A stretch of DNA of 64,000 bases from Streptomyces sp. SLBN-31 (lineage in GTDB: Bacteria > Actinomycetota > Actinomycetes > Streptomycetales > Streptomycetaceae): assembly GCF_006715395.1 (NCBI RefSeq), contig NZ_VFNC01000001.1, forward strand, positions 124,001 to 188,000. Reading direction: 5' to 3'. Shown piece after piece: positions 1-9,206 of the stretch. Every line of letters starts with the position of its first letter. Within the stretch, counting starts at the first letter, position 1. The notes beneath the pieces were generated by a model, which had not been told where the DNA came from, did not search any database, and worked only from the letters and a program-made list of their open reading frames with translations. Both the position numbers and the translations under genes were made by a program.

Positions 1-9
1 GGGGGGTCT

Positions 10-41
10 AGGGCGCGCCGGGCCTCGACCGGGCGCGCCCT
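10..41. terminator. GC-rich hairpin at the left edge
   Basis: GGGCGCGCC at 11-19 pairs perfectly with GGCGCGCCC at 32-40, and A10 can pair with T41. The loop is about 12 nt and no T-run follows. It is probably the transcription terminator of a gene lying to the left of the window; the tuf gene is a possible neighbour by Streptomyces convention, but it is not seen here. Confidence 0.5.
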
Positions 42-53
42 CATCCGGCGGGG

Positions 54-236
54 TCAGCCGGACGTGACCGGCACTGCCGTCCGGTCGGCGGACGTGGGCT
101 GTTCGGGCGGGGACGGCCGGTGCCGGTCGTGCTCTCGGATCGCCTGCCGCAGCCGGGCCAGTACCGGCCCGTGCCCGGTGCCCAGTTCCCGGGCCGCGCC
201 CGCCGGGGCTTCCGCGACGGCCGACTCGATGGCCAC
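54..236 (-). CDS. possible small hypothetical ORF (60 aa)
   Basis: An open frame on the minus strand begins at GTG 236 and ends at TGA 54-56. Its codons are mostly G or C at the third position, as in real Streptomyces genes, and the plus-strand frame over the same bases is less biased. The predicted peptide is an alanine/arginine-rich helix (about residues 3-40) followed by a proline-rich tail. No Shine-Dalgarno sequence precedes the GTG and I recognise no family. The frame stays open further upstream, so the true start could lie elsewhere or this may be the decayed end of an older gene. Confidence 0.3.
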   Translation of the reverse strand: MAIESAVAEAPAGAARELGTGHGPVLARLRQAIREHDRHRPSPPEQPTSADRTAVPVTSG

Positions 237-293
237 GAAGAGTGGAGGGGATCGGTCCGCTCTGTGCGTGATCGTTGCGAAGGGCACCCGTGT

Positions 294-321
294 TTGACCT
301 ACGTCACTCCCGGGGTATTCT
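294..321 (+). promoter_or_regulatory. sigma-70-type promoter for the S10 operon
   Basis: TTGACC (294-299) and TATTCT (316-321) are separated by 16 bp, a good match to the HrdB-type vegetative consensus. Transcription would start near 328, leaving a leader of about 345 nt before rpsJ. Confidence 0.65.
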
Positions 322-327
322 CTCCGG

Positions 328-672
328 CTCGATTGGCCAGGCCCCTGCCCCATATGGCAGACTGTCCGAGTTGCTCGGTCGAGTGTTGATGCTGCGCGCC
401 TCCCGCCGGGAGGACCGGAAGCGAGTCCCACAGTACTCGTCGTCCTAACTGCCCTCGGGCAGCACTGGGGCGGACGTACGGGAATCTTCCGGGAAGCGTT
501 GGTGCGGCACCGGCCAGGCACCCGGTGAACCTCTTTCCCAAGATCAGGGATGTTCGAACAAGGGACATCTGTGTCAGTGGAAGCGCGACACGCCCGACCG
601 CGTGGGTCGGAGAAAGTGTCAGAGGGACACCAGGTTCCAGAGCTGTAGAAGAGACAGGACTACTGAGTAGCC
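328..672 (+). other. long S10-operon leader, non-coding
   Basis: No convincing gene lies between the promoter and rpsJ. The leader contains the perfect palindrome TGTTCGAACA (551-560), a short hairpin GACA-TCTG-TGTC near 564-575, and GTGTC-AGAGG-GACAC at 616-630; GTGTCAG occurs twice (571 and 616). In other bacteria S10 leaders bind ribosomal protein L4 for feedback control. A similar role here is inference. Confidence 0.45.
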
Positions 673-981
673 ATGGCGGGACAGAAGATCCGCATCCGGC
701 TCAAGGCCTACGACCACGAGGTCATCGACTCCTCGGCGAAGAAGATCGTCGAGACGGTGACCCGCACTGGTGCGTCGGTCGCGGGCCCGGTGCCGCTGCC
801 CACTGAGAAGAACGTGTACTGCGTCATCAAGTCGCCGCACAAGTACAAGGACTCGCGCGAGCACTTCGAGATGCGCACGCACAAGCGCCTGATCGACATC
901 CTCGACCCCACCCCCAAGACCGTTGACTCTCTGATGCGACTCGACCTCCCGGCCGGTGTCGACATCGAGATCAAGCTCTGA
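673..981 (+). CDS. rpsJ: 30S ribosomal protein S10
   Basis: 102 aa, the normal length for S10. The N-terminal half carries the family pattern with [10 protein letters not shown] followed by Ser-Ala-Lys-Lys-Ile. S10 is part of the 30S head and, as NusE, also takes part in antitermination. It is the first gene of the S10 operon, with rplC following 17 bp later. The ATG is chosen because the conserved N-terminus begins there; its Shine-Dalgarno sequence is weak (AGGA 14 nt upstream, GAG 6 nt upstream), which fits translation being controlled by the long leader. Confidence 0.97.
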   Translation: MAGQKIRIRLKAYDHEVIDSSAKKIVETVTRTGASVAGPVPLPTEKNVYCVIKSPHKYKDSREHFEMRTHKRLIDILDPTPKTVDSLMRLDLPAGVDIEIKL

Positions 982-998
982 GGGCTGGTGATCTGAGA

Positions 999-1643
999 AT
1001 GGCTAAGCAGATCAAGGGCATCCTGGGCGAGAAGCTCGGCATGACGCAGGTGTGGGACGAGAACAACCGCGTTGTTCCGGTCACCGTCGTCAAGGCCGGC
1101 CCCAACGTCGTCACCCAGGTCCGTACGAACGACGTCGACGGCTACGAGTCCGTCCAGATCGCGTTCGGCGAGATCGACCCGCGCAAGGTGAACAAGCCCC
1201 TCAAGGGCCACTTCGCCAAGGCCGACGTCACTCCCCGCCGCCACCTCGTCGAGATCCGCACCGCGGACGCCTCCGAGTACACGCTGGGCCAGGAGATCTC
1301 CGCTGAGGTCTTCGAGGCGGGCGTCAAGGTGGACGTGACCGGCAAGAGCAAGGGCAAGGGCTTCGCCGGTGTCATGAAGCGTCACAACTTCAAGGGCCTC
1401 GGCGCCGGACACGGCACCCAGCGCAAGCACCGCTCTCCCGGTTCCATCGGTGGCTGCGCCACCCCGGGCCGTGTGTTCAAGGGCCTCCGCATGGCGGGTC
1501 GCATGGGCAACGAGCGCGTCACCACCCAGAACCTGACCGTCCACGCCGTTGACGCGGAGAAGGGTCTGCTGCTCATCAAGGGCGCGGTTCCCGGTCCGAA
1601 CGGCGGCCTCGTCCTGGTCCGCACCGCGGCCAAGGGGGCCTGA
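999..1643 (+). CDS. rplC: 50S ribosomal protein L3
   Basis: 214 aa. It has the typical start ([15 protein letters not shown]) and the central conserved loop with SPGSIG and GRMAGRMG that reaches toward the peptidyl-transferase centre. L3 is an early assembly protein of the 50S subunit. It lies second in the S10 operon; rplD starts 7 bp after its stop, so the two are presumably co-translated. Confidence 0.97.
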   Translation: MAKQIKGILGEKLGMTQVWDENNRVVPVTVVKAGPNVVTQVRTNDVDGYESVQIAFGEIDPRKVNKPLKGHFAKADVTPRRHLVEIRTADASEYTLGQEISAEVFEAGVKVDVTGKSKGKGFAGVMKRHNFKGLGAGHGTQRKHRSPGSIGGCATPGRVFKGLRMAGRMGNERVTTQNLTVHAVDAEKGLLLIKGAVPGPNGGLVLVRTAAKGA

Positions 1644-1650
1644 GGTACCG

Positions 1651-2307
1651 ATGAGCACTGTTGACATCCTTTCGCCTGCCGGCGAGAAGACCGGTAGCGT
1701 CGAGCTCCCCGCGGAGATCTTCGGCGTGGAGAAGGTCAGCATCCCGCTGATCCACCAGGTCGTCGTCGCGCAGAACGCCGCTGCCCGTCAGGGCACGCAC
1801 AAGACCAAGACCCGTGGCGAGGTTCGCGGTGGCGGCAAGAAGCCGTACCGCCAGAAGGGCACCGGCCGCGCCCGTCAGGGCTCGACCCGCGCGCCCCAGT
1901 TCGCCGGTGGTGGCGTCGTGCACGGTCCCGTGCCGCGCGACTACTCGCAGCGGACCCCGAAGAAGATGAAGGCTGCCGCCCTGCGTCACGCCCTCACCGA
2001 CCGGGCCCGCCACAACCGCATCCACGTCGTCTCCGGCGTGATCGAGGGCGAGACCCCCAGCACCAAGGCCGCTCGCACGCTGTTCGGCAAGATCTCGGAG
2101 CGCAAGAACCTGCTCCTGGTCGTCGAGCGCGCCGACGAGGCCGCGTGGCTGTCCGCCCGCAACCTGCCCCAGGTCCACATCCTGGAGCCGGGCCAGCTGA
2201 ACACGTACGACGTGATCGTCTCGGACGACGTGGTCTTCACCCAGGCCGCTCTCGAGTCCTTCGTCGCCGGCCCGAAGGCCAACGACACCGAAGGGAGCGA
2301 GGCCTGA
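1651..2307 (+). CDS. rplD: 50S ribosomal protein L4
   Basis: 218 aa. The segment [20 protein letters not shown], roughly residues 65-85, is the hallmark extended loop of L4 that lines the exit tunnel. The frame is open 34 codons further upstream inside rplC, but ATG 1651 matches the conserved N-terminus ([14 protein letters not shown]). The stop codon overlaps the rplW start by one base (TGATG). In several bacteria L4 also represses its own operon through the S10 leader; whether it does so here is not shown. Confidence 0.97.
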   Translation: MSTVDILSPAGEKTGSVELPAEIFGVEKVSIPLIHQVVVAQNAAARQGTHKTKTRGEVRGGGKKPYRQKGTGRARQGSTRAPQFAGGGVVHGPVPRDYSQRTPKKMKAAALRHALTDRARHNRIHVVSGVIEGETPSTKAARTLFGKISERKNLLLVVERADEAAWLSARNLPQVHILEPGQLNTYDVIVSDDVVFTQAALESFVAGPKANDTEGSEA

Positions 2308-2726
2308 TGGCTACGCGTCACCCGAGCATTGCCTCCAAGGCTGCGAAGGCCGCCAAGGCCGCGCGCGTCGCCAAGGCGCGTCGCCACGCCACCGAGGGCA
2401 AGAACACGGTCGAGACCCCGCTCAGCAAGTCGTACACGGACCCCCGTGACGTGCTGCTGAAGCCGGTCGTCTCCGAGAAGAGCTACGCGCTCCTGGACGA
2501 GAACAAGTACACGTTCATCGTCGACCCGCGCGCCAACAAGACCCAGATCAAGGAGGCCGTCCAGGCGGTCTTCTCGGTCAAGGTCACCGGGGTCAACACG
2601 ATCAACCGCATCGGCAAGCGCAAGCGGACCCGCACCGGCTTCGGCCAGCGTGCGGCGACCAAGCGCGCGATCGTGACCCTCGCCGAGGGCGACCGTATCG
2701 ACATCTTCGGCGGTCCGACCGCGTAA
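2307..2726 (+). CDS. rplW: 50S ribosomal protein L23 with N-terminal extension
   Basis: 139 aa if translated from the ATG that overlaps the rplD stop. The L23 core ([24 protein letters not shown] onward, split here only for reference) begins near residue 47. It is preceded by an Ala/Lys/Arg-rich segment with repeated AAKAAKAA that is absent from most bacterial L23 proteins, which are about 95-100 aa. L23 sits at the exit of the tunnel and contacts trigger factor and SRP. The coupled TGATG start and good codon bias support the long form; a downstream GTG at the core is a less likely start. Confidence 0.93.
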   Translation: MATRHPSIASKAAKAAKAARVAKARRHATEGKNTVETPLSKSYTDPRDVLLKPVVSEKSYALLDENKYTFIVDPRANKTQIKEAVQAVFSVKVTGVNTINRIGKRKRTRTGFGQRAATKRAIVTLAEGDRIDIFGGPTA

Positions 2727-2764
2727 GCGGGTCGGATCGTCCGATATCGGACGAGGACTGAGAA

Positions 2765-3601
2765 ATGGGAATCCGCAAGTACAAGCCGACTACGCCGGGC
2801 CGTCGTGGTTCCAGCGTCGCCGACTTCGTCGAGGTCACGCGGTCCACGCCGGAGAAGTCGCTGGTCCGCCCGCTGCACAGCAAGGGCGGCCGTAACAACG
2901 CCGGTCGTGTGACCGTTCGCCACCAGGGTGGCGGACACAAGCGCGCCTACCGAGTGATCGACTTCCGTCGTCACGACAAGGACGGCGTGCCGGCGAAGGT
3001 CGCGCACATCGAGTACGACCCCAACCGCACCGCGCGCATCGCGCTGCTCCACTACGCGGACGGCGAGAAGCGCTACATCCTGGCGCCGAAGGGCCTGACC
3101 CAGGGCGACCGGATCGAGAACGGCCCCGGTGCCGACATCAAGCCCGGCAACAACCTGGCGCTGCGCAACATCCCGGTCGGTACGACGATCCACTCCGTGG
3201 AGCTTCGTCCGGGCGGCGGCGCCAAGTTCGCCCGTTCCGCCGGTGCCTCCGTGCAGCTGCTCGCGAAGGAGGGCACGATGGCCCACCTCCGCATGCCCTC
3301 CGGTGAGATCCGCCTGGTCGACCAGCGCTGCCGCGCCACGGTCGGCGAGGTCGGCAACGCCGAGCAGAGCAACATCAACTGGGGCAAGGCCGGCCGCAAG
3401 CGCTGGCTGGGCGTCCGCCCGACCGTTCGCGGTGTGGCGATGAACCCGGTTGACCACCCCCACGGTGGTGGTGAGGGCAAGACCTCCGGTGGTCGCCACC
3501 CGGTCAGCCCCTGGGGTCAGAAGGAGGGTCGTACTCGTTCGCCGAAGAAGGCTTCGAACAAGTACATCGTCCGCCGCCGCAAGACGAACAAGAAGCGCTA
3601 G
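2765..3601 (+). CDS. rplB: 50S ribosomal protein L2
   Basis: 278 aa, full length. It carries the RNA-binding OB/SH3 domains and, near residue 228, the conserved [13 protein letters not shown] motif with the histidine implicated in peptidyl-transferase function. The C-terminus is the usual Arg/Lys-rich tail. It lies between rplW (38 bp gap) and rpsS (12 bp gap) in the S10 operon. Confidence 0.98.
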   Translation: MGIRKYKPTTPGRRGSSVADFVEVTRSTPEKSLVRPLHSKGGRNNAGRVTVRHQGGGHKRAYRVIDFRRHDKDGVPAKVAHIEYDPNRTARIALLHYADGEKRYILAPKGLTQGDRIENGPGADIKPGNNLALRNIPVGTTIHSVELRPGGGAKFARSAGASVQLLAKEGTMAHLRMPSGEIRLVDQRCRATVGEVGNAEQSNINWGKAGRKRWLGVRPTVRGVAMNPVDHPHGGGEGKTSGGRHPVSPWGQKEGRTRSPKKASNKYIVRRRKTNKKR

Positions 3602-3613
3602 GAGCGGGTTTAG

Positions 3614-3895
3614 ATGCCGCGCAGTCTCAAGAAGGGGCCCTTCGTCGACGACCACCTGATCAAGAAGGTGGACGCCCAGAACGAAGCCGGTTCCAAGAAC
3701 GTCATCAAGACCTGGTCCCGTCGCTCGATGATCGTCCCGGCCATGCTCGGCCACACGATCGCGGTGCACAACGGCAAGACCCACATCCCGGTGTTCGTCA
3801 CCGAGTCGATGGTCGGCCACAAGCTCGGCGAGTTCTCGCCGACGCGCACCTTCCGGGGTCACGTCAAGGACGACCGGAAGTCGAAGCGCCGCTAG
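3614..3895 (+). CDS. rpsS: 30S ribosomal protein S19
   Basis: 93 aa. It begins [18 protein letters not shown], the classic S19 start, and contains TFRGHVKDD near the C-terminus. S19 forms a complex with S13 in the 30S head near the A site. An AGGAG-type ribosome-binding site sits just after the rplB stop. It is followed by a 44-bp gap before rplV. Confidence 0.98.
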   Translation: MPRSLKKGPFVDDHLIKKVDAQNEAGSKNVIKTWSRRSMIVPAMLGHTIAVHNGKTHIPVFVTESMVGHKLGEFSPTRTFRGHVKDDRKSKRR

Positions 3896-3939
3896 TAGCG
3901 GATCGCATTCAGACACGTAAGTAACTGAGAGGGACAACC

Positions 3940-4287
3940 ATGGAAGCCAGGGCCCAGGCGCGGTACATCCGCGTTACGCCCATGAAGGCCCGCCGAGTGG
4001 TGGACCTTATCCGTGGCATGGACGCCACGGAGGCTCAGGCGGTCCTGCGATTCGCTCCGCAGGCCGCCTCAGTGCCCGTCGGCAAGGTGCTGGACAGCGC
4101 CATCGCCAACGCCGCGCACAACTACGACCACACCGACGCCGACAGCCTCTTCATCTCCGAGGCGTACGTCGACGAGGGCCCGACCCTGAAGCGGTTCCGG
4201 CCGCGCGCCCAGGGCCGTGCCTACCGGATCCGCAAGCGGACCAGCCACATCACCGTGGTCGTCAGCAGCAAGGAAGGAACCCGGTAA
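3940..4287 (+). CDS. rplV: 50S ribosomal protein L22
   Basis: 115 aa, with the family pattern [20 protein letters not shown] at the N-terminus and the long beta-hairpin (about residues 80-100, [18 protein letters not shown]) that lines the exit tunnel near the macrolide site. Its stop overlaps the rpsC start (TAATG), a sign of translational coupling. Confidence 0.98.
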   Translation: MEARAQARYIRVTPMKARRVVDLIRGMDATEAQAVLRFAPQAASVPVGKVLDSAIANAAHNYDHTDADSLFISEAYVDEGPTLKRFRPRAQGRAYRIRKRTSHITVVVSSKEGTR

Positions 4288-5111
4288 TGGGCCAGAAGGT
4301 TAACCCGCATGGGTTCCGGCTCGGTGTCACCACGGACTTCAAGTCCCGGTGGTACGCCGACAAGCTGTACAAGGACTACGTCAAGGAAGACGTCGCCATC
4401 CGTCGGATGATGACGTCCGGCATGGAGCGCGCCGGTATCTCGAAGGTGGAGATCGAGCGCACCCGTGACCGTGTGCGTGTGGACATCCACACCGCTCGTC
4501 CGGGCATCGTCATCGGCCGCCGTGGCGCCGAGGCCGACCGCATCCGCGGTGACCTCGAGAAGCTCACGGGCAAGCAGGTCCAGCTGAACATCCTCGAGGT
4601 CAAGAACCCCGAGACCGACGCTCAGCTGGTCGCTCAGGCCGTCGCCGAGCAGCTCTCCTCCCGCGTCTCCTTCCGTCGCGCCATGCGTAAGAGCATGCAG
4701 TCGGCGATGAAGGCCGGCGCCAAGGGCATCAAGATCCAGTGCGGTGGCCGCCTCGGCGGCGCCGAGATGTCCCGCTCGGAGTTCTACCGCGAGGGCCGTG
4801 TGCCCCTGCACACGCTCCGTGCGAACGTGGACTACGGCTTCTTCGAGGCCAAGACGACCTTCGGCCGCATCGGTGTGAAGGTCTGGATCTACAAGGGCGA
4901 CGTCAAGAACATCGCCGAGGTCCGCGCCGAGAACGCTGCCGCCCGTGCGGGTAACCGCCCGGCTCGCGGTGGCGGTGCCGACCGCCCGGCCCGTGGTGGC
5001 CGCGGTGGCGAGCGGCGCGGTCGCAAGCCGCAGCAGGCTGCCGGCGCCGAGGCCCCCAAGGCCGAGGCTCCCGCCGCCGCTCCGGCTGAGAGCACCGGAA
5101 CGGAGGCCTGA
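4287..5111 (+). CDS. rpsC: 30S ribosomal protein S3
   Basis: 274 aa. The KH type-2 domain contains the loop [11 protein letters not shown] (about residues 75-85). The S3 C-terminal domain follows, ending in a low-complexity tail of about 55 residues rich in Ala, Gly, Arg and Pro that is longer than in E. coli S3 (233 aa). S3 helps form the mRNA entry tunnel. It is followed closely by rplP. Confidence 0.98.
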   Translation: MGQKVNPHGFRLGVTTDFKSRWYADKLYKDYVKEDVAIRRMMTSGMERAGISKVEIERTRDRVRVDIHTARPGIVIGRRGAEADRIRGDLEKLTGKQVQLNILEVKNPETDAQLVAQAVAEQLSSRVSFRRAMRKSMQSAMKAGAKGIKIQCGGRLGGAEMSRSEFYREGRVPLHTLRANVDYGFFEAKTTFGRIGVKVWIYKGDVKNIAEVRAENAAARAGNRPARGGGADRPARGGRGGERRGRKPQQAAGAEAPKAEAPAAAPAESTGTEA

Positions 5112-5116
5112 CCGAC

Positions 5117-5536
5117 ATGCTGATCCCCCGTAGGGTCAAGCACCGCAAGCAGCACCACCCCGGACGCAGCGGCGCTGCCAAGGGTGGCACGACGGTTGCG
5201 TTCGGCGAGTACGGCATCCAGGCGCTCACCCCGGCGTATGTGACGAACCGTCAGATCGAGGCCGCTCGTATCGCCATGACGCGTCACATCAAGCGTGGTG
5301 GCAAGGTCTGGATCAACATCTACCCGGACCGTCCCCTCACCAAGAAGCCCGCGGAGACCCGCATGGGTTCCGGTAAGGGTTCGCCGGAGTGGTGGATCGC
5401 CAACGTCAAGCCCGGACGCGTGATGTTCGAGCTGTCGTACCCCAACGAGAAGATCGCCCGTGAGGCGCTGACCCGTGCGGCCCACAAGCTGCCGATGAAG
5501 TGCCGGATCGTCAAGCGCGAGGCAGGTGAAGCGTGA
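5117..5536 (+). CDS. rplP: 50S ribosomal protein L16
   Basis: 139 aa, starting [19 protein letters not shown] and containing [10 protein letters not shown] in the conserved central loop. L16 organises the A-site region of the 50S subunit. A GGAGG sequence at 5102-5106, inside the 3' end of rpsC, is its ribosome-binding site. Its TGA overlaps the rpmC ATG by one base. Confidence 0.98.
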   Translation: MLIPRRVKHRKQHHPGRSGAAKGGTTVAFGEYGIQALTPAYVTNRQIEAARIAMTRHIKRGGKVWINIYPDRPLTKKPAETRMGSGKGSPEWWIANVKPGRVMFELSYPNEKIAREALTRAAHKLPMKCRIVKREAGEA

Positions 5537-5760
5537 TGTCGGCCGGTACCAAGGCGTCCGAGCTGCGCGAGCTGGGCAACGAGGAGCTTCTGGCGAAGCT
5601 CCGCGAGGCCAAGGAAGAGCTGTTCAACCTCCGCTTCCAGGCGGCGACGGGCCAGCTCGAGAACCACGGCCGTCTGAAGGCGGTCCGCAAGGACATCGCG
5701 CGGATCTACACCCTGATGCGCGAGCGTGAGCTGGGCATCGAAACGGTGGAGAACGCATGA
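5536..5760 (+). CDS. rpmC: 50S ribosomal protein L29
   Basis: 74 aa from ATG 5536; a GTG immediately before it (5533) is in frame but would only add one residue. It has the two-helix L29 fold with the motif [17 protein letters not shown]29 lies near the tunnel exit next to L23. It overlaps rpsQ by 4 bp (ATGA). Confidence 0.96.
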   Translation: MSAGTKASELRELGNEELLAKLREAKEELFNLRFQAATGQLENHGRLKAVRKDIARIYTLMRERELGIETVENA

Positions 5761-6041
5761 GCGAGAGCAACGTGACTGAGAACGCAGAGGCCCGCGGCTT
5801 CCGCAAGACCCGTGAGGGTCTCGTCGTCAGCGACAAGATGGACAAGACCGTCGTCGTCGCCGTCGAGGACCGCGTGAAGCACGCGCTGTACGGCAAGGTC
5901 ATCCGCCGTACGAACAAGCTCAAGGCGCACGACGAGCAGAACGCCGCGGGTGTCGGCGACCGTGTCCTCCTCGCGGAGACCCGGCCGCTGTCCGCCACGA
6001 AGCGCTGGCGCGTCGTCGAGATCCTCGAGAAGGCCAAGTAG
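5757..6041 (+). CDS. rpsQ: 30S ribosomal protein S17
   Basis: 94 aa. It has the OB-fold S17 pattern: [21 protein letters not shown] followed by [11 protein letters not shown] and ends with the typical Lys-rich tail. S17 binds 16S rRNA early in assembly. It is the last gene of the S10 cluster, with a 123-bp hairpin-rich gap after it. Confidence 0.97.
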   Translation: MSESNVTENAEARGFRKTREGLVVSDKMDKTVVVAVEDRVKHALYGKVIRRTNKLKAHDEQNAAGVGDRVLLAETRPLSATKRWRVVEILEKAK

Positions 6042-6043
6042 GT

Positions 6044-6136
6044 AATTCCCGCAAGGGAATTCCAACAAGTACGCCTGCGGGTATTCCGCAGGACAGTTCC
6101 GCCAGGCTCCGGGGGCCGTTGAAGAACGGCCCCCGG
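6044..6136 (+). terminator. three consecutive hairpins between rpsQ and rplN
   Basis: Three perfect inverted repeats follow rpsQ: AATTCCC/GGGAATT (6044-6050/6055-6061), CCTGCGG/CCGCAGG (6074-6080/6086-6092) and a 12-bp stem, CCGGGGGCCGTT/AACGGCCCCCGG (6109-6120/6125-6136). None is followed by a T-run. Together they mark the S10/spc operon boundary as a partial terminator, a processing site or both. Confidence 0.7.
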
Positions 6137-6164
6137 GGAACCGGCAGACGATCAGGAGATAGAC

Positions 6165-6533
6165 GTGATCCAGCAGGAGTCGCGACTGCGTGTCGCCGAC
6201 AACACTGGTGCGAAGGAGATCCTTTGCATCCGTGTGCTCGGTGGCTCCGGTCGCCGCTACGCGGGCATCGGTGACGTCATCGTCGCCACCGTCAAGGACG
6301 CGATCCCCGGTGGCAACGTGAAGAAGGGTGACGTCGTCAAGGCGGTCATCGTTCGCACCGTCAAGGAGCGCCGCCGTCCGGACGGCTCGTACATCCGCTT
6401 CGACGAGAACGCCGCCGTCATTCTGAAGAACGACGGCGACCCTCGCGGCACCCGCATCTTCGGCCCGGTCGGGCGTGAGCTGCGCGAGAAGAAGTTCATG
6501 AAGATCATCTCGCTGGCTCCGGAGGTGCTGTAA
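6165..6533 (+). CDS. rplN: 50S ribosomal protein L14
   Basis: 122 aa from a GTG start with AGGAG 11 nt upstream. The sequence begins [19 protein letters not shown], the invariant L14 start. L14 sits at the subunit interface and contributes to bridge B8. It is the first gene of the spc operon; rplX begins 2 bp after its stop. Confidence 0.98.
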   Translation: MIQQESRLRVADNTGAKEILCIRVLGGSGRRYAGIGDVIVATVKDAIPGGNVKKGDVVKAVIVRTVKERRRPDGSYIRFDENAAVILKNDGDPRGTRIFGPVGRELREKKFMKIISLAPEVL

Positions 6534-6535
6534 GC

Positions 6536-6859
6536 ATGAAGATCAAGAAGGGCGACCTGGTCCAGGTCATCACCGGCAAGGACAAGGGCAAGCAGGGCAA
6601 GGTCATTGCCGCTTTCCCGCGCGAGGAGCGCGTCCTGGTCGAGGGTGTCAACCGGGTCAAGAAGCACACCAAGGCCGGCCCGACCGCCAGCGGTTCGCAG
6701 GCCGGCGGCATCGTCACGACCGAGGCGCCGATCCACGTCTCCAACGTCCAGCTGGTCGTTGAGAAGGACGGCAACAAGGTCGTCACGCGTGTCGGTTACC
6801 GCTTCGACGACGAGGGCAACAAGATCCGCGTTGCCAAGCGGACGGGTGAGGACATCTGA
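6536..6859 (+). CDS. rplX: 50S ribosomal protein L24
   Basis: 107 aa, starting with the KOW motif ([21 protein letters not shown]). L24 is an assembly initiator that binds the 5' end of 23S rRNA. The TGA overlaps the next start by one base (TGATG), so rplX and rplE are probably coupled. Confidence 0.97.
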   Translation: MKIKKGDLVQVITGKDKGKQGKVIAAFPREERVLVEGVNRVKKHTKAGPTASGSQAGGIVTTEAPIHVSNVQLVVEKDGNKVVTRVGYRFDDEGNKIRVAKRTGEDI

Positions 6860-7416
6860 TGGCTACCACCACCACTCCGCGTCTCAAGACGAAGTACCGC
6901 GAGGAGATCGCGGGCAAGCTGCGTGACGAGTTCAAGTACGAGAACGTCATGCAGATCCCCGGCCTCGTGAAGATCGTGGTCAACATGGGTGTCGGCGACG
7001 CCGCCCGTGACTCGAAGCTGATCGAGGGCGCGATCCGCGACCTGACCACCATCACCGGTCAGAAGCCGGCCGTCACCAAGGCCCGCAAGTCCATCGCGCA
7101 GTTCAAGCTGCGTGAGGGCCAGCCGATCGGTGCCCACGTCACGCTCCGTGGCGACCGCATGTGGGAGTTCCTGGACCGCACCCTGTCGCTGGCGCTCCCG
7201 CGCATCCGCGACTTCCGCGGCCTGTCCCCCAAGCAGTTCGACGGCCGTGGCAACTACACCTTCGGTCTCACGGAGCAGGTCATGTTCCACGAGATCGACC
7301 AGGACAAGATCGACCGCGTCCGGGGTATGGACATCACCGTGGTGACCACGGCGACCAACGACGCTGAGGGCCGTGCGCTCCTTCGTCACCTCGGCTTCCC
7401 CTTCAAGGAGGCGTGA
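6859..7416 (+). CDS. rplE: 50S ribosomal protein L5
   Basis: 185 aa. The conserved core includes [15 protein letters not shown] near residue 33, [18 protein letters not shown], and the 5S rRNA-contacting DFRGL motif. L5 binds 5S rRNA in the central protuberance. It is followed by rpsZ after 5 bp. Confidence 0.98.
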   Translation: MATTTTPRLKTKYREEIAGKLRDEFKYENVMQIPGLVKIVVNMGVGDAARDSKLIEGAIRDLTTITGQKPAVTKARKSIAQFKLREGQPIGAHVTLRGDRMWEFLDRTLSLALPRIRDFRGLSPKQFDGRGNYTFGLTEQVMFHEIDQDKIDRVRGMDITVVTTATNDAEGRALLRHLGFPFKEA

Positions 7417-7421
7417 GCGAG

Positions 7422-7607
7422 ATGGCGAAGAAGGCTCTGATCGCGAAGGCTGCTCGCAAGCCCAAGTTCGGCGTGCGTGGCTACACGCGCTGCCAGCGCT
7501 GCGGCCGTCCCCACTCCGTGTACCGCAAGTTCGGCCTGTGCCGCGTGTGCCTTCGTGAGATGGCTCACCGTGGCGAGCTGCCGGGCGTGACCAAGAGCTC
7601 CTGGTAA
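7422..7607 (+). CDS. rpsZ: 30S ribosomal protein S14, zinc-binding type
   Basis: 61 aa, the short zinc-ribbon form of S14. Four cysteines (C24, C27, C40, C43) in two CxxC pairs should bind one zinc ion. ATG 7422 is preferred to the in-frame GTG 7413 because AAGGAGG at 7404-7410 is spaced correctly for the ATG. Streptomycetes usually also carry a zinc-independent S14 paralogue expressed during zinc shortage; none is in this window. Confidence 0.97.
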   Translation: MAKKALIAKAARKPKFGVRGYTRCQRCGRPHSVYRKFGLCRVCLREMAHRGELPGVTKSSW

Positions 7608-7624
7608 TCCCCTGATTGGGGATT
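7606..7624 (+). terminator. hairpin overlapping the rpsZ stop codon
   Basis: AATCCCC (7606-7612) and GGGGATT (7618-7624) form a perfect 7-bp stem with a TGATT loop, beginning inside the TAA stop. There is no T-run, so it may protect or process the mRNA rather than terminate. Confidence 0.5.
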
Positions 7625-7655
7625 CCTGAAGCTCTCGGTAAGCAGACTGGGCGGT

Positions 7656-7702
7656 CAGACGCCCACCTCCGCATGCCTTAGGCTTGTGGGGTTGGGCGTC
7701 TG
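7656..7702 (+). promoter_or_regulatory. large inverted repeat in the rpsZ-rpsH gap
   Basis: CAGACGCCCA (7656-7665) pairs perfectly with TGGGCGTCTG (7693-7702) around a 27-nt loop that itself can form GCC-TTA-GGC. It occupies the otherwise empty 213-bp gap upstream of rpsH. In E. coli, S8 (the rpsH product) represses the spc operon by binding mRNA; this element is a candidate site for similar control or for processing. Confidence 0.45.
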
Positions 7703-7820
7703 TCGCCGCCCGTACGACTTACTACGCCGTAGGTCCACCGCGCCGCACCCGTCCCGTCTCGGATCGGGGAGAGGGATGGCGCACCAGGAAACCCCGGCGA
7801 GAGAGGCCGAAGGCCAATTC

Positions 7821-8219
7821 ATGACCATGACTGATCCGATCGCAGACATGCTTACGCGTCTGCGGAATGCGAACTCGGCGTACCACGACTCGGTGTCGAT
7901 GCCGCACTCCAAGATCAAGTCCCACATCGCGGAGATCCTCCAGCAGGAGGGCTTCATCACGGGCTGGAAGGTCGAGGACGCCGAGGTCGGCAAGAACCTC
8001 GTCCTCGAGCTGAAGTTCGGCCCGAACCGTGAGCGCTCCATCGCGGGCATCAAGCGGATCTCCAAGCCCGGTCTCCGGGTGTACGCGAAGTCCACCAACC
8101 TGCCGAAGGTGCTCGGCGGCCTCGGCGTGGCGATCATCTCCACGTCGCACGGGCTCCTCACCGACAAGCAGGCCGGCAAGAAGGGCGTGGGTGGGGAAGT
8201 CCTCGCCTACGTCTGGTAG
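7821..8219 (+). CDS. rpsH: 30S ribosomal protein S8
   Basis: 132 aa from ATG 7821; a second ATG two codons later (7827) is an equally plausible start. It begins with [14 protein letters not shown] and has the C-terminal signature [18 protein letters not shown]8 binds helix 21 of 16S rRNA. Unlike its neighbours it is preceded by a 213-bp non-coding gap, so it may have its own expression control. Confidence 0.97.
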   Translation: MTMTDPIADMLTRLRNANSAYHDSVSMPHSKIKSHIAEILQQEGFITGWKVEDAEVGKNLVLELKFGPNRERSIAGIKRISKPGLRVYAKSTNLPKVLGGLGVAIISTSHGLLTDKQAGKKGVGGEVLAYVW

Positions 8220-8243
8220 CGGAAGGGAACGGAGGAAACAGCT

Positions 8244-8783
8244 ATGTCGCGTATTGGCAAGCTCCCCATCACGGTTCCCGCCGGCGTGGACGTCACCATC
8301 GACGGCCAGACGGTCTCGGTCAAGGGCCCCAAGGGCACGCTGACCCACACCGTCGTGGCGCCGATCGAGATCGCCAAGGGTGAGGACGGCGTTCTGAACG
8401 TCACCCGCCCCAACGACGAGCGTCAGAGCAAGGCCCTGCACGGCCTGTCCCGCACGCTGGTGGCGAACATGATCACCGGCGTGACCCAGGGTTACGTGAA
8501 GAAGCTCGAGATCAGCGGTGTCGGTTACCGCGTGACCGCCAAGGGTTCGAACCTCGAGTTCGCTCTCGGCTACAGCCACCCGATCACCGTCGAGGCGCCC
8601 GAGGGAATCACCTTCAAGGTGGAGACCCCGACCCGCTTCCAGGTCGAGGGCATCGACAAGCAGAAGGTCGGCGAGGTTGCGGCCAACATCCGCAAGCTGC
8701 GCAAGCCCGACCCGTACAAGGCCAAGGGCGTCAAGTACGAGGGCGAAGTCATCCGCCGCAAGGTCGGAAAGGCGGGTAAGTAA
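8244..8783 (+). CDS. rplF: 50S ribosomal protein L6
   Basis: 179 aa with two L6 repeats: the N-terminal [16 protein letters not shown] and the C-terminal motif [14 protein letters not shown] near residue 155. L6 lies near the factor-binding site of the 50S subunit. It is 24 bp after rpsH, with rplR 3 bp downstream. Confidence 0.98.
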   Translation: MSRIGKLPITVPAGVDVTIDGQTVSVKGPKGTLTHTVVAPIEIAKGEDGVLNVTRPNDERQSKALHGLSRTLVANMITGVTQGYVKKLEISGVGYRVTAKGSNLEFALGYSHPITVEAPEGITFKVETPTRFQVEGIDKQKVGEVAANIRKLRKPDPYKAKGVKYEGEVIRRKVGKAGK

Positions 8784-8786
8784 GCC

Positions 8787-9170
8787 ATGGCATACGGGCA
8801 GAAGATCCTCAAGGGCGACGCCTACAAGCGCGCCGCGATCAAGCGCCGTCACATCCGGATCCGCAAGAACCTTTCCGGTACGGCGGAGCGTCCCCGTCTG
8901 GTCGTGACCCGCTCCAACCGCCACATCGTGGCGCAGGTGATCGACGACCTGAAGGGCCACACCCTGGCTTCGGCGTCCACGCTGGACAGCTCGATCCGCG
9001 GTGGCGAGGGCGACAAGTCCGCGCAGGCCAAGCAGGTCGGCGCCCTGGTCGCCGAGCGGGCCAAGGCCGCCGGTGTCGAGGCCGTCGTGTTCGACCGTGG
9101 TGGCAACCAGTACGCCGGGCGCATCGCCGCCCTGGCGGACGCCGCCCGCGAGGCCGGGCTCAAGTTCTGA
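8787..9170 (+). CDS. rplR: 50S ribosomal protein L18
   Basis: 127 aa. The basic N-terminus ([18 protein letters not shown]) is followed by [13 protein letters not shown] and ends with [18 protein letters not shown], all typical of L18. It binds 5S rRNA together with L5. A 36-bp gap separates it from rpsE. Confidence 0.98.
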   Translation: MAYGQKILKGDAYKRAAIKRRHIRIRKNLSGTAERPRLVVTRSNRHIVAQVIDDLKGHTLASASTLDSSIRGGEGDKSAQAKQVGALVAERAKAAGVEAVVFDRGGNQYAGRIAALADAAREAGLKF

Positions 9171-9206
9171 GCCGCTTGTAGCTAGCGGAAAGAGAGAGGT
9201 AATCCA

